The notes beneath the pieces were generated by a model. It saw nothing but the letters and a program-made list of their open reading frames with translations, made no database searches and was not told the DNA's origin. A stretch of 27,958 nt of DNA from contig FR893540.1 in assembly GCA_000433675.1 (NCBI GenBank), forward strand, positions 1 to 27,958. The letters are read 5' to 3'. Shown in pieces: positions 7,651-15,250 of the stretch (its first letter is position 1; the number at the start of each line of letters is the position of its first letter). Source of the DNA: Clostridium sp. CAG:433. Its GTDB lineage: Bacteria > Bacillota_I > Bacilli_A > RF39 > UBA660. Position numbers and translations under genes: made by a program.

Positions 7651-8837
7651 ATCTTCTTTCTTATAACATTTCCTTTTTTATCTACCTTAAAATTTAATTT
7701 AAAAAATATACTTACTGTAATAAATTGATATACTGATGAACATGCTTGTCCTATACCAGTGCAAAAAGGAGTTTTTGTTAGTGATAAAATCATTCTAAGA
7801 AACAGTGAAAATATTTTGTTTCCAGTTGTCTTAAATGAAGACCATTCTAATTGTAAATAACATGTTTTTATTCTATATATAGGATATATAAGAAAATTAA
7901 CTATTTCAAAAGCAAAATATATCATTGTTATTTTAAAATCTAAATCATAAAATCTATATAATAAACTAAACATTATTAAACTTGTTAAAAATAATATACC
8001 TAATAATTTATATGCATTACGCTTATGTTCTTTATAATTAAAATTATTTTTGCTTATATCAATTGTTGCGGCCGTAACTATTGCATCTGCTGTGTCCCAC
8101 TGTGTATCTGTTATAAGAGCCACAAATGTAAGCGCTAATGTATATTTTTCACCGAAGTTTATTGCATTACTTAATCCAAATAAGAATATTAATAAGAATC
8201 CTATATTATTAAAAAGTTCTACAGAATCATATTTTATACATTTAGGTATATTTAGTTTTAATTTAAATTTATCACTATTTTTAATAATTATATACAAAGT
8301 AAATAAGAAAAGTGGAATTAATGTTGTTATTACTATAACACTTTGATTTTTAGTAATTAAAGATGTTCCTACTAATAATACAAGATTTAACAAATTAAAC
8401 ATAATTGAATATTTATTCGCAAGTTTATTTTGACCCTCATAATATAGTTTATTTAAAATAAATGCAAATTCTAAACTAATAAATATTTCTATTACTGAAT
8501 ATATTGTAAATGTTTTGTATATGTTTACGTCCATATTCATAAAATTAATATATCCATCTATGTTTATTAATATCAATAAAAATGTTATTAAAGATATAAT
8601 ACTTCCAATAACAAGTCCTGACATAACCGCATCTTTATTTTTATCTTTTTCTTTACTTATATTTGCTCCTGTAGAAAATACCGACCTAAATATATAATAA
8701 ATAAACTGAAGTGGATATGTAAGTGTAAATATATTTATTAAATTTTTATCTACTATTATTCCAAGTAAAAACCATAATATAATTGGTATAAATGATAATA
8801 GTGATAAATCAAAACTAATTCTTAATAATCTTTTCAT
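7644..8837 (-). CDS. MATE-like multidrug/polysaccharide exporter family membrane protein
   Basis: The 397-residue protein has about ten to twelve hydrophobic spans and a segment near residues 58-72 (RSVFSTGANISKEKDKN) like the first-loop signature of MATE transporters, where a Gly-rich helix end is followed by a charged loop. Family members are usually 430-470 residues, so it is somewhat short. It ends in a basic tail. It is transcribed from its own extended -10 promoter divergently from the diguanylate cyclase, and its stop codon lies inside a terminator hairpin, so it is probably a single-gene unit upstream of the nucleotidase operon. MATE is the best guess; another polytopic exporter family is possible. 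Confidence 0.6.
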   Translation of the reverse strand: MKRLLRISFDLSLLSFIPIILWFLLGIIVDKNLINIFTLTYPLQFIYYIFRSVFSTGANISKEKDKNKDAVMSGLVIGSIISLITFLLILINIDGYINFMNMDVNIYKTFTIYSVIEIFISLEFAFILNKLYYEGQNKLANKYSIMFNLLNLVLLVGTSLITKNQSVIVITTLIPLFLFTLYIIIKNSDKFKLKLNIPKCIKYDSVELFNNIGFLLIFLFGLSNAINFGEKYTLALTFVALITDTQWDTADAIVTAATIDISKNNFNYKEHKRNAYKLLGILFLTSLIMFSLLYRFYDLDFKITMIYFAFEIVNFLIYPIYRIKTCYLQLEWSSFKTTGNKIFSLFLRMILSLTKTPFCTGIGQACSSVYQFITVSIFFKLNFKVDKKGNVIRKKME

Positions 8838-8879
8838 AAACTAAACCTCTAAAATAATTATTTTTTTCTATTTTATTTA

Positions 8880-8906
8880 ATTATACCATAGTTTTTAAGT
8901 TGACAA
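8880..8906 (-). promoter_or_regulatory. Promoter of the MATE-like gene
   Basis: The minus strand has TGGTATAAT (-10 at 8880-8885 with extended TG) and TTGTCA (8901-8906) with a 15-base spacer. The -35 shares five bases with the -35 of the divergent diguanylate cyclase promoter. Confidence 0.65.
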
Positions 8907-8928
8907 AAATTAAATGAAGTGCAATAAT
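8900..8928 (+). promoter_or_regulatory. Promoter of the diguanylate cyclase gene
   Basis: A perfect TTGACA (8900-8905), a 17-base spacer and AATAAT (8923-8928) make a good sigma-A promoter. It leaves a leader of about 95 bases before the ATG at 9031. Confidence 0.75.
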
Positions 8929-8942
8929 TGTTATGCGTTAAA

Positions 8943-8986
8943 TAAATTAAATTTTATAGTTAAAATAAAATTAAATTTATTTTTTT
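8943..8986 (+). promoter_or_regulatory. AT-only hairpin followed by seven Ts in the diguanylate cyclase leader
   Basis: Arms at 8943-8957 and 8965-8979 pair at 14 of 15 positions around a seven-base loop, and T7 follows (8980-8986). It lies between promoter and start codon, so it could act as an attenuator or merely an RNA structure. All pairs are A-T, so chance in AT-rich DNA is possible. Confidence 0.35.
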
Positions 8987-9030
8987 AATGGCATATTATA
9001 TATTATGTTGCTTTAAAGGGGGAAACAAAC

Positions 9031-9786
9031 ATGAATTATAAAAAAGTATTAGATAACGCACCCGGTACTTATTTTTTAATAAAAGATAAAAATAATAAAG
9101 TAGTTTATCCAAAAGATAAAAGAAAACTAGATTATATAAGAAAAATATATATAAATTATTCTAAGGAAAACAAATTTAGTACTTTTGATAATAGAAACTT
9201 TAGTATTAAAAAAGGAACAATAGAAGGTTTTCATAAAAATTATACAGTATTATATATAAAAGATATTACTGATTTAGTAAGTTTAAAATCAAAATATGAA
9301 ATAGATCCATTAACAACTGTTTTAAATAGAAAAGTAATTTTAGATAAAATTGATAAATATATATCTGAAAGTAAATTAAACTTCTCTATTGTCATGGGAG
9401 ATATTGATGATTTTAAAAAAATTAACGATACTTATGGTCATGTGATTGGAGATATCGTATTAAATAAAATCGGTAGTATTTTAAGATGTGAATTACCTGA
9501 TTCTTTAGTTGGTAGATATGGCGGTGAAGAATTTATAATTCTTATGCCAAACCTAAATAATAGTTTTGAGAGAATTGAAAAAGTAAGAGAATTAATTTCA
9601 AATATTAAAGTAAATTTTGAGGATATAACAATTGATAACATTTCTATAAGCTTTGGAATATATAATATTACTGAAGATATAGTTAACGAAGATGTTAAAT
9701 CTTTAAGAAAAAAATATATTGGTAATGCTGATAAAGCATTATATACAAGTAAAGAAAATAATAAAAATAAAACTACAGTATACTAA
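9031..9786 (+). CDS. Diguanylate cyclase with N-terminal PAS-like domain
   Basis: This is the only plus-strand gene in the window, 251 residues. Residues 1-85 look like a small PAS-type sensor (LDNAPGTYFLIKDKNNKVVY opening). Residues 90-250 are a GGDEF domain: DPLTTVLNR, GDIDDFKKINDTYGH (metal ligand Asp124) and an intact GGEEF signature at 164-168, so it should make cyclic di-GMP from GTP. The product-inhibition site RxxD expected five residues before GGEEF is replaced by LPDS (155-158), so feedback inhibition is probably absent. There is no membrane segment. AAAGGGGGAAAC precedes the ATG. It faces the exporter gene divergently and murE convergently. Confidence 0.93.
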   Translation: MNYKKVLDNAPGTYFLIKDKNNKVVYPKDKRKLDYIRKIYINYSKENKFSTFDNRNFSIKKGTIEGFHKNYTVLYIKDITDLVSLKSKYEIDPLTTVLNRKVILDKIDKYISESKLNFSIVMGDIDDFKKINDTYGHVIGDIVLNKIGSILRCELPDSLVGRYGGEEFIILMPNLNNSFERIEKVRELISNIKVNFEDITIDNISISFGIYNITEDIVNEDVKSLRKKYIGNADKALYTSKENNKNKTTVY

Positions 9787-9815
9787 AAAAGTGTCATTAA
9801 TTGACACTTTCTTTT
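9785..9815. terminator. Bidirectional terminator between the diguanylate cyclase gene and murE
   Basis: AAAGTGTCA and TGACACTTT (9788-9796 and 9802-9810) form a nine-pair stem with a five-base loop. A T-rich tract follows on the plus strand (CTTTTATTT) and six Ts follow on the minus strand. It serves two convergent genes; the murE TAA lies in the loop. Confidence 0.9.
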
Positions 9816-11569
9816 ATTTCATTTATATATTCATTTGCAATCTTCGTATCATTAAAAGGTATTTTATCACCTTTTATAGATATAAATTCTTCATGACCTT
9901 TACCTAAAATTAGTAATGTATCATTTTCTTTTAGCATATCTATTCCTTTTATAATTGCATCTTTTCTATCTCTAACTATTTCATAATTATCAAATTTTAA
10001 TCCCTTTGTCATATCTAAATATATTTCTTCTTGATTTTCAAAGTGTGGATCATCATGAGTCATTATTACATACTTAGCATTTTCACATGCAATTCTTGAC
10101 ATTTTTATTCTTTTATCTTTATCTCTATCACCAGTACAACCAAATACTACATAAACATTCCCCTTTGTTACTTCATGAGCAACTTCAAAAACTTTAATCA
10201 TTGCATCTGGTGTATGTGCATAATCTACTATTATTAAATTACTATTATATTTTAGTGTTTCTGTTCTTCCTTTTGGAAGGTTTAAATCACAAACACTTTT
10301 TATTATTAAATCAAAAGGAATATTTTCTAAAGCCATAATAACAATTGAAGACATTAAATTATAAATATTATATTTTCCTATTAAATTAGTTTTAAAACTA
10401 TAAGTATTATTTAAATAAGTAACATCAAATACTGTATTATGATTTATTACTTCATAAGATGTTATTTTAAAGTCACCACCATTAAAACCATAAGTAAAGT
10501 TATTATTATATTTTAATAAATAATATTCTTTATAATTATCATCATAATTAACTATTGCTTTTCCATCACTTTTTAAATTTTTAAATAATTCTTGTTTAGC
10601 AAGTGCATAGTTTTCCATTGTTTTATGAAAATCTAAATGATCTTGTGTAAGATTTGTAAATACTGCATAATCAAACTTTAAACTTTCTACTCTTTTATTT
10701 GCAAGACCTTGACTACTTACTTCCATAACAACGTATTCACAATTTTTATCATAACACTCAAGTAATAATTCATATAGATCATATATATCTGGAGTTGTAT
10801 TATTTAAACTTCTTACTTTTTCATTAATATAAAAACCAATAGTTCCAATATAGCCACATTTCTTACCCATTTTATTTAATATTTCATGAAATAAATAAGC
10901 AGATGTTGTTTTTCCATTTGTTCCTGTTATACCAATTATTTTAAGCTTATTTATTCTATCGCCATAATTTTCATTTAAGTAATTAATTAAATATTCTCTT
11001 GTATCTTTAACAACTATAGTTTCTACGCTATAATTACCCTCTTCACAAATTATTTTACTTGCGCCATTTTCTATTGCTTTATTTATGTAGTTATGTCCAT
11101 CGTTATCTACACCTCTTAAAGCAATAAAAGTATCCCCTTTTTCTACTTTTCTTGCTTTAAGAGGTGTTGTTTTTCTAATATAACTTAATTGATTCAACAT
11201 CTCTCCTATTTTCTTTAAATAAAATAATTTATCTTTTGGTTTTATATTCTTATTTTCTAAAAAAGAATATAAATTAATTCCATTTACTTTTGGAATTGTA
11301 AAACCTTCAATACTTCCACCTACTGATAATATTGAATCTGGAATCCAAAAATTATTTGGCATATATTCTTTATTACTATCAAGCATTTCCAAAGTATATA
11401 ACTTATTACCAAAACGTTGACCACTTTTAAAAATTAATTTCTTTAAAACTTTATCTTTACCCTTTTCTCTAAATTCAAACAATTCTGATTCTGTATGCAT
11501 TATATTATCTGGTAAATCTAATGGTTTTAGCGATTTAAATCTTTTTTGCGACATTGATATAATTCTCAT
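9797..11569 (-). CDS. murE: MurE, UDP-N-acetylmuramyl-tripeptide synthetase with an extra N-terminal kinase-N-lobe-like domain
   Basis: This cytoplasmic Mur ligase adds the third stem-peptide residue in peptidoglycan synthesis. It has 590 residues, about 100 more than usual. The Mur body runs from about 137 to 590: RKVEKGDTFIALRG, the P-loop GITGTNGKTT (213-222), the candidate carbamylated Lys325 in LAKQELF, HTPDAM (452-457), and GKGHE (557-561). The specificity loop reads DDPH (506-509) instead of the DNPR of meso-diaminopimelate enzymes, so Lys or another diamino acid may be added. Residues 35-133 (KKLIFKSGQRFGNKLYTLEM, then ILSVGGSIEGFTIP) resemble a protein-kinase N-lobe without catalytic HRD or DFG motifs. 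They replace the usual start of the Mur N-domain. AGGGGGAT precedes the ATG. The promoter is at 11595-11623. Confidence 0.9.
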   Translation of the reverse strand: MRIISMSQKRFKSLKPLDLPDNIMHTESELFEFREKGKDKVLKKLIFKSGQRFGNKLYTLEMLDSNKEYMPNNFWIPDSILSVGGSIEGFTIPKVNGINLYSFLENKNIKPKDKLFYLKKIGEMLNQLSYIRKTTPLKARKVEKGDTFIALRGVDNDGHNYINKAIENGASKIICEEGNYSVETIVVKDTREYLINYLNENYGDRINKLKIIGITGTNGKTTSAYLFHEILNKMGKKCGYIGTIGFYINEKVRSLNNTTPDIYDLYELLLECYDKNCEYVVMEVSSQGLANKRVESLKFDYAVFTNLTQDHLDFHKTMENYALAKQELFKNLKSDGKAIVNYDDNYKEYYLLKYNNNFTYGFNGGDFKITSYEVINHNTVFDVTYLNNTYSFKTNLIGKYNIYNLMSSIVIMALENIPFDLIIKSVCDLNLPKGRTETLKYNSNLIIVDYAHTPDAMIKVFEVAHEVTKGNVYVVFGCTGDRDKDKRIKMSRIACENAKYVIMTHDDPHFENQEEIYLDMTKGLKFDNYEIVRDRKDAIIKGIDMLKENDTLLILGKGHEEFISIKGDKIPFNDTKIANEYINEIKESVN

Positions 11570-11594
11570 ATAAAATCCCCCTGATTAATTTGAT

Positions 11595-11623
11595 AGTATA
11601 TCATAATTACACCAATACATCAA
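11595..11623 (-). promoter_or_regulatory. Promoter of murE
   Basis: The minus strand has TTGATG (11618-11623), a 17-base spacer and TATACT (11595-11600), followed by a ribosome site AGGGGGAT. It directly abuts the stop codon of the DUF4186 gene. Confidence 0.65.
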
Positions 11624-11624
11624 T

Positions 11625-11978
11625 TCATTTATTTTCATTTTCTATCCATTTCATTATTAAATTTACTATATAATCTATTTCTTCTTCAGAAAGAGCTTTA
11701 TTCATATCTATTTTGTGCCATTTATAAAGACAAGATCTACAACAAGTTGCGGTTGCATGCTGCGATATAAATACAGGGTGTCCTTTATATGGTGTTTGCT
11801 TTCCATCATTATTTATTACTTTAGGAGCAAGTCTTTTTGTAATGAAATCTTTAGCATGCTCTCTTATTTTATCCATACCCTTATCTTTTATATATTCTTT
11901 ATCTTTTTCTTTTAAATGAAAACTACTTCTAAATTTTGATTTAGATAATGAATATAATATTTTATCAATATTTTCCAT
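11625..11978 (-). CDS. DUF4186 family protein
   Basis: The likely start is the ATG at 11978, preceded by GGTGAT at the right distance. An ATG 27 bases further upstream has no ribosome site. This gives 117 residues. The core contains GHPVFISQHATATCCRSCLYKWH, a His/Cys cluster characteristic of DUF4186, and ends in a helix. The HxxxxCCxxC arrangement suggests metal binding or a redox role, but the family has no established function. The gene lies between the XRE regulator and murE, eight bases or a few tens of bases after the regulator's stop, and the two could be co-transcribed. The murE promoter overlaps the end of this gene. Confidence 0.85.
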   Translation of the reverse strand: MENIDKILYSLSKSKFRSSFHLKEKDKEYIKDKGMDKIREHAKDFITKRLAPKVINNDGKQTPYKGHPVFISQHATATCCRSCLYKWHKIDMNKALSEEEIDYIVNLIMKWIENENK

Positions 11979-12013
11979 AAAATCACCATACCTATAATAA
12001 CACAAAAAGTCAC

Positions 12014-13615
12014 TTATTCAGTAGTGTAATCACTGTCACAACTAATACTTATATATTCTTTATCATCATAGTTTATTTTTTTAGTATAACATCTATTAGT
12101 ATAAGAGCCACAATCTAATTTATCATTACTAGCGTTATATTTGCACATATCCCCTGTATCATCATATATTTTATAATTTATATTATACACTTCATAAATA
12201 TTGTTTTCTTTTTTATAATCAAAATTATATAATTTTCTAAGATTATCCATTAATTTATTAATAGTATTTTCATTAGCAGTTATTTTTAAATCAAAATAAC
12301 CAAAATCATAACTTCTAATTATATTATTTTTTAAATCTTTTATAACTTGTGATATTAAATTAACAGAACTTTCTTGATGTCCATAAATAGTTAAAACATT
12401 CATTTTATATTCAATTCTACTATCTTTATCCATTCTTAAATATTTATCATCATATACTTCAGATATTTTAATTTTACCATCTTCCATATTATTATCTATT
12501 TCATATTTATAACTTGAATTTAAATAATAATTATCGCTATTAGTAATAAGCATATTATCTTTATAATTAATTTCTTCACTATGACTCTTTAAATTTAGAA
12601 TGCCATCCATATTATCAACAATTTTAAAATCTTTAATTCCAAGAGCAAATATACCAATACCAATACCTGATACAATTATACTTGTTAAAAATGTTATTAA
12701 TAATATTTTATAATTATATTTTTTATCAAATATAAATCCTATTATTAACATTAGTATTATTACATTTATTACAAGTAATGCAAGAGTCGCAATTGTGCTT
12801 CCAATAAATATAGCATTTGAAAAACTAAAGTAAAGCGAAATTATAAAGAAAATTGCAAGCATTAATAATGTAAACATAAAGAATAATCCAAAGAAGAATA
12901 CAAATACTTTAACAAATATAATTATTATTTTAGAAAGTACTGATAAAAAAGCAAATGGTCTAGTATTTTCATCTCTAATAATAATTCTATCCTTTTTATC
13001 TTCTTTTATTTTACTTTTTTCTTCTTTCTTTTTATCATTTTTTGTATCTACTTTTTCTTCATTAATAAGTTCATCATAGTAATTTAAATATCTTATTTTA
13101 AATACATGAACTAAAACTATAAATGAAATAATTGTCCAAATAAGCATAAGAACACTTTTAATTATTCCATTAAATACTTCTATTCCTTTTTCAAATGGAT
13201 AAAATCCACTTAAAACGCTTTCAGAAAAACCAACAAATAAATATCCTAATGTTAACATAATAAGTGCGATTATAATCATTTCAATTACACACTTAAATCC
13301 ACTTGTAAATTTCATTCTAGAAAACATATTAATTGTTTTAGTAATAAAATCTAAAAATGAATCAACCATTACATTTATATTATTTTTATTTTTTCTTTCT
13401 ATACTTTCTACATCAGTTATATTGTCATTAATAAGATCATCCATAGTACATTCAAATATATTACATATTTGTACTATCTTATCTGTTTCAGGATATGTAT
13501 TGTTACTCTCCCATTTTGATACACTTTGTCTTGATACACCTAATTTCTCTGCAAGTTCTTCTTGAGATAATCCTTTCTTTTTTCTTAAGGCAATTAACTT
13601 ATCACCAAATTTCAT
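12014..13615 (-). CDS. Membrane-anchored XRE-family transcriptional regulator
   Basis: Residues 1-64 are a classic Cro/CI helix-turn-helix (KLIALRKKKGLSQEELAEKL, then GVSRQSVSKWES), which binds DNA as a dimer. The remaining 470 residues contain two hydrophobic spans near 108-165, a Lys/Asp/Glu-rich loop around 180-215, about three to four spans at 222-325, and a hydrophilic C-terminal domain of about 205 residues with several Cys, probably outside the cell. Such a protein could sense an envelope signal and control transcription directly. GGAGG precedes the ATG. The upstream region carries inverted and direct repeats just downstream of an extended -10 promoter, suggesting autoregulation. The signal sensed is not visible. 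Confidence 0.85.
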   Translation of the reverse strand: MKFGDKLIALRKKKGLSQEELAEKLGVSRQSVSKWESNNTYPETDKIVQICNIFECTMDDLINDNITDVESIERKNKNNINVMVDSFLDFITKTINMFSRMKFTSGFKCVIEMIIIALIMLTLGYLFVGFSESVLSGFYPFEKGIEVFNGIIKSVLMLIWTIISFIVLVHVFKIRYLNYYDELINEEKVDTKNDKKKEEKSKIKEDKKDRIIIRDENTRPFAFLSVLSKIIIIFVKVFVFFFGLFFMFTLLMLAIFFIISLYFSFSNAIFIGSTIATLALLVINVIILMLIIGFIFDKKYNYKILLITFLTSIIVSGIGIGIFALGIKDFKIVDNMDGILNLKSHSEEINYKDNMLITNSDNYYLNSSYKYEIDNNMEDGKIKISEVYDDKYLRMDKDSRIEYKMNVLTIYGHQESSVNLISQVIKDLKNNIIRSYDFGYFDLKITANENTINKLMDNLRKLYNFDYKKENNIYEVYNINYKIYDDTGDMCKYNASNDKLDCGSYTNRCYTKKINYDDKEYISISCDSDYTTE

Positions 13616-13657
13616 ATTTTTTCCTCCTTTTCATTTTTAATTCTATATCATTTTATA

Positions 13658-13708
13658 GTTGCATTCTAGCAACTTTACTTGGTATTTTTGTAAAGTTTCG
13701 GTTGCATT
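13658..13708. promoter_or_regulatory. Probable operator region of the XRE regulator
   Basis: Nested repeats occupy 51 bases just downstream of the -10 box. GTTGC and GCAAC form an inverted repeat with a six-base gap (13658-13673). AACTTTAC and GTAAAGTT form another (13671-13678 and 13690-13697). GTTGCATT occurs twice as a direct repeat (13658 and 13701). Position after the transcription start fits autorepression by the XRE protein; which repeats it binds is not known. Confidence 0.6.
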
Positions 13709-13714
13709 ACAATT

Positions 13715-13723
13715 ATTATAACA
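13715..13723 (-). promoter_or_regulatory. Extended -10 promoter of the XRE regulator gene
   Basis: The minus strand reads TGTTATAAT. Transcription would start about position 13708, at the edge of the repeat region, leaving a leader of about 90 bases that ends in GGAGG and the ATG. It lies immediately behind the pyruvate kinase terminator tract (13731-13759). Confidence 0.6.
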
Positions 13724-13730
13724 AAAAAAT

Positions 13731-13759
13731 AAAAAAAAGATTACCTTTTTTAGGTAATC
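13731..13759 (-). terminator. Intrinsic terminator of pyk
   Basis: On the minus strand GATTACC and GGTAATC (arms 13753-13759 and 13739-13745) pair perfectly around a seven-base loop and are followed by a run of eight Ts broken by one C. Confidence 0.88.
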
Positions 13760-13769
13760 AATTTATAAA

Positions 13770-15173
13770 TTAGATTTCTTCAATTTTCATAAAGTTTGTA
13801 GTCTTTTTACCTGTATTAGGGAAACCACCAGCAATAACAATTTTGTCTCCACTATTTAATTCAACAAATTTCTTAGCTTGAGCAACACCATCATTAATTA
13901 CTTCATCAGTTGAATCATATTCATTAACAACAACTGGATATACACCATAGCTTAAAGCAAGTGTTCTTGCAACTTTTCTAGTTGGTACAGTTGCTAGTAT
14001 TGGTGCATTTGGTCTTAAGTTACTAATTGCTCTTGCACTATGACCTGACATAGTAGCAGCTACTATAACTTTTGATCCTAATTCATTAGCTGCATTAACA
14101 ACACTGCTTGCAATAATTTCAGTTTTATTTTCTGCAACATATGCATACTTATTATCATATCTATAATAACTTTCAACATTTTCACAAATACGTTTCATGT
14201 TTTGAATTGTTTCTACTGGATATTCACCCATAGTAGTTTCATCACTAGTCATGATAGCATCACAACCAGAAAGTATAGCATTTGCAACGTCTGTTACTTC
14301 AGCATTAGTTGGTCTAATACTATGTTTCATACTACTCATCATTTGAGTTGCCATAATAACTCTCTTACCTTTAGCTCTACATTTACTAATCATCATTTGT
14401 TGATATAATGGTAAATTTTCTACACCAGTTTCAATTCCAAGATCTCCTCTTGCAATCATAACAAGGTCAGTAGCATCAATAATTTCATCTAAGTTATCCA
14501 TTGCATATTGAGTTTCAACTTTAGAAATTATTAACATATCTTCTCTACCATATTCTTTACATAATGCTCTAACATCTTCTATATCTTTAGCACAGTTAAC
14601 AAATGAAAGTGCTAAATAATCTCCATTATGTTCACATGCATATTTGATATCTTCTCTATCTTCATCACTAACAAATGGTACATCTAATTTTATACCTGGA
14701 ATACATACTCCACGTCTACTTTTAATTTTTCCACCATTCATTATACGGCATGTTACTTTGTCTTTTGATGCTTCTTCTACAACTAATTTATAGAATCCAT
14801 CATCAACTAGAATACTCATACCTGGTTTTAAATCTTTTAAAATTCCTTTATAATTAAATGAAATTCTTTCTTGTGTTCCAAGAACATCTTCTTCAACTAT
14901 ATCAATAGTTTCACCTTCAACTAAATCGATATAATCTCCATCAAATGTACAAGTTCTAAGATCTGGTCCTTTTGTATCAAATAAGATAGCAATATTAGTA
15001 CCAAGTTCTTTATTTGCTCTTTCTACTAATTCTTCATCTATTTTTCTTTCTTCTAAAGTAGCATGTGAGAAATTAATTCTTGCTACATTCATTCCAGCAT
15101 CTACAAGTCCTTTAAAGTTTTCCCATTTTTGTGTAGAAGGACCAATACTACATATTATTTTTGTCTTTTTCAT
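13770..15173 (-). CDS. pyk: Pyruvate kinase
   Basis: This glycolytic enzyme converts phosphoenolpyruvate and ADP to pyruvate and ATP. The 467-residue protein opens KTKIICSIGPS, carries the NFSH segment, the active-site region IISKVETQYAMDNLDEIIDA, MIARGDLGIE, and ATQMMSSM. The B domain lies in between and a C-terminal regulatory domain completes the short bacterial form, without the PEP-utiliser extension found in Bacillus. AAGGAAGAG precedes the ATG. It has a good promoter (15202-15231) and a strong terminator (13731-13759), so it is a single-gene unit. Codon use is visibly more uniform than in the accessory cluster, as expected for a highly expressed gene. Confidence 0.98.
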   Translation of the reverse strand: MKKTKIICSIGPSTQKWENFKGLVDAGMNVARINFSHATLEERKIDEELVERANKELGTNIAILFDTKGPDLRTCTFDGDYIDLVEGETIDIVEEDVLGTQERISFNYKGILKDLKPGMSILVDDGFYKLVVEEASKDKVTCRIMNGGKIKSRRGVCIPGIKLDVPFVSDEDREDIKYACEHNGDYLALSFVNCAKDIEDVRALCKEYGREDMLIISKVETQYAMDNLDEIIDATDLVMIARGDLGIETGVENLPLYQQMMISKCRAKGKRVIMATQMMSSMKHSIRPTNAEVTDVANAILSGCDAIMTSDETTMGEYPVETIQNMKRICENVESYYRYDNKYAYVAENKTEIIASSVVNAANELGSKVIVAATMSGHSARAISNLRPNAPILATVPTRKVARTLALSYGVYPVVVNEYDSTDEVINDGVAQAKKFVELNSGDKIVIAGGFPNTGKKTTNFMKIEEI

Positions 15174-15201
15174 TCTTTACAACTCTTCCTTTCGCACTAG
15201 T

Positions 15202-15231
15202 ATTATACACCAAAAATGCCATTTATGTAAA
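15202..15231 (-). promoter_or_regulatory. Promoter of pyk
   Basis: The minus strand has TTTACA (15226-15231), an 18-base spacer and a perfect TATAAT (15202-15207), 29 bases before the ATG with AAGGAAGAG between. Confidence 0.75.
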
Positions 15232-15250
15232 TAGAACTTACATAAAATTA

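Noticed and set aside
300..8837. Prophage or complete mobile element carrying the nucleotidase cluster
   Set aside because: I saw no integrase, transposase, phage structural gene, terminal repeats or attachment-like duplications; only the truncated YgjV remnant hints at rearrangement.
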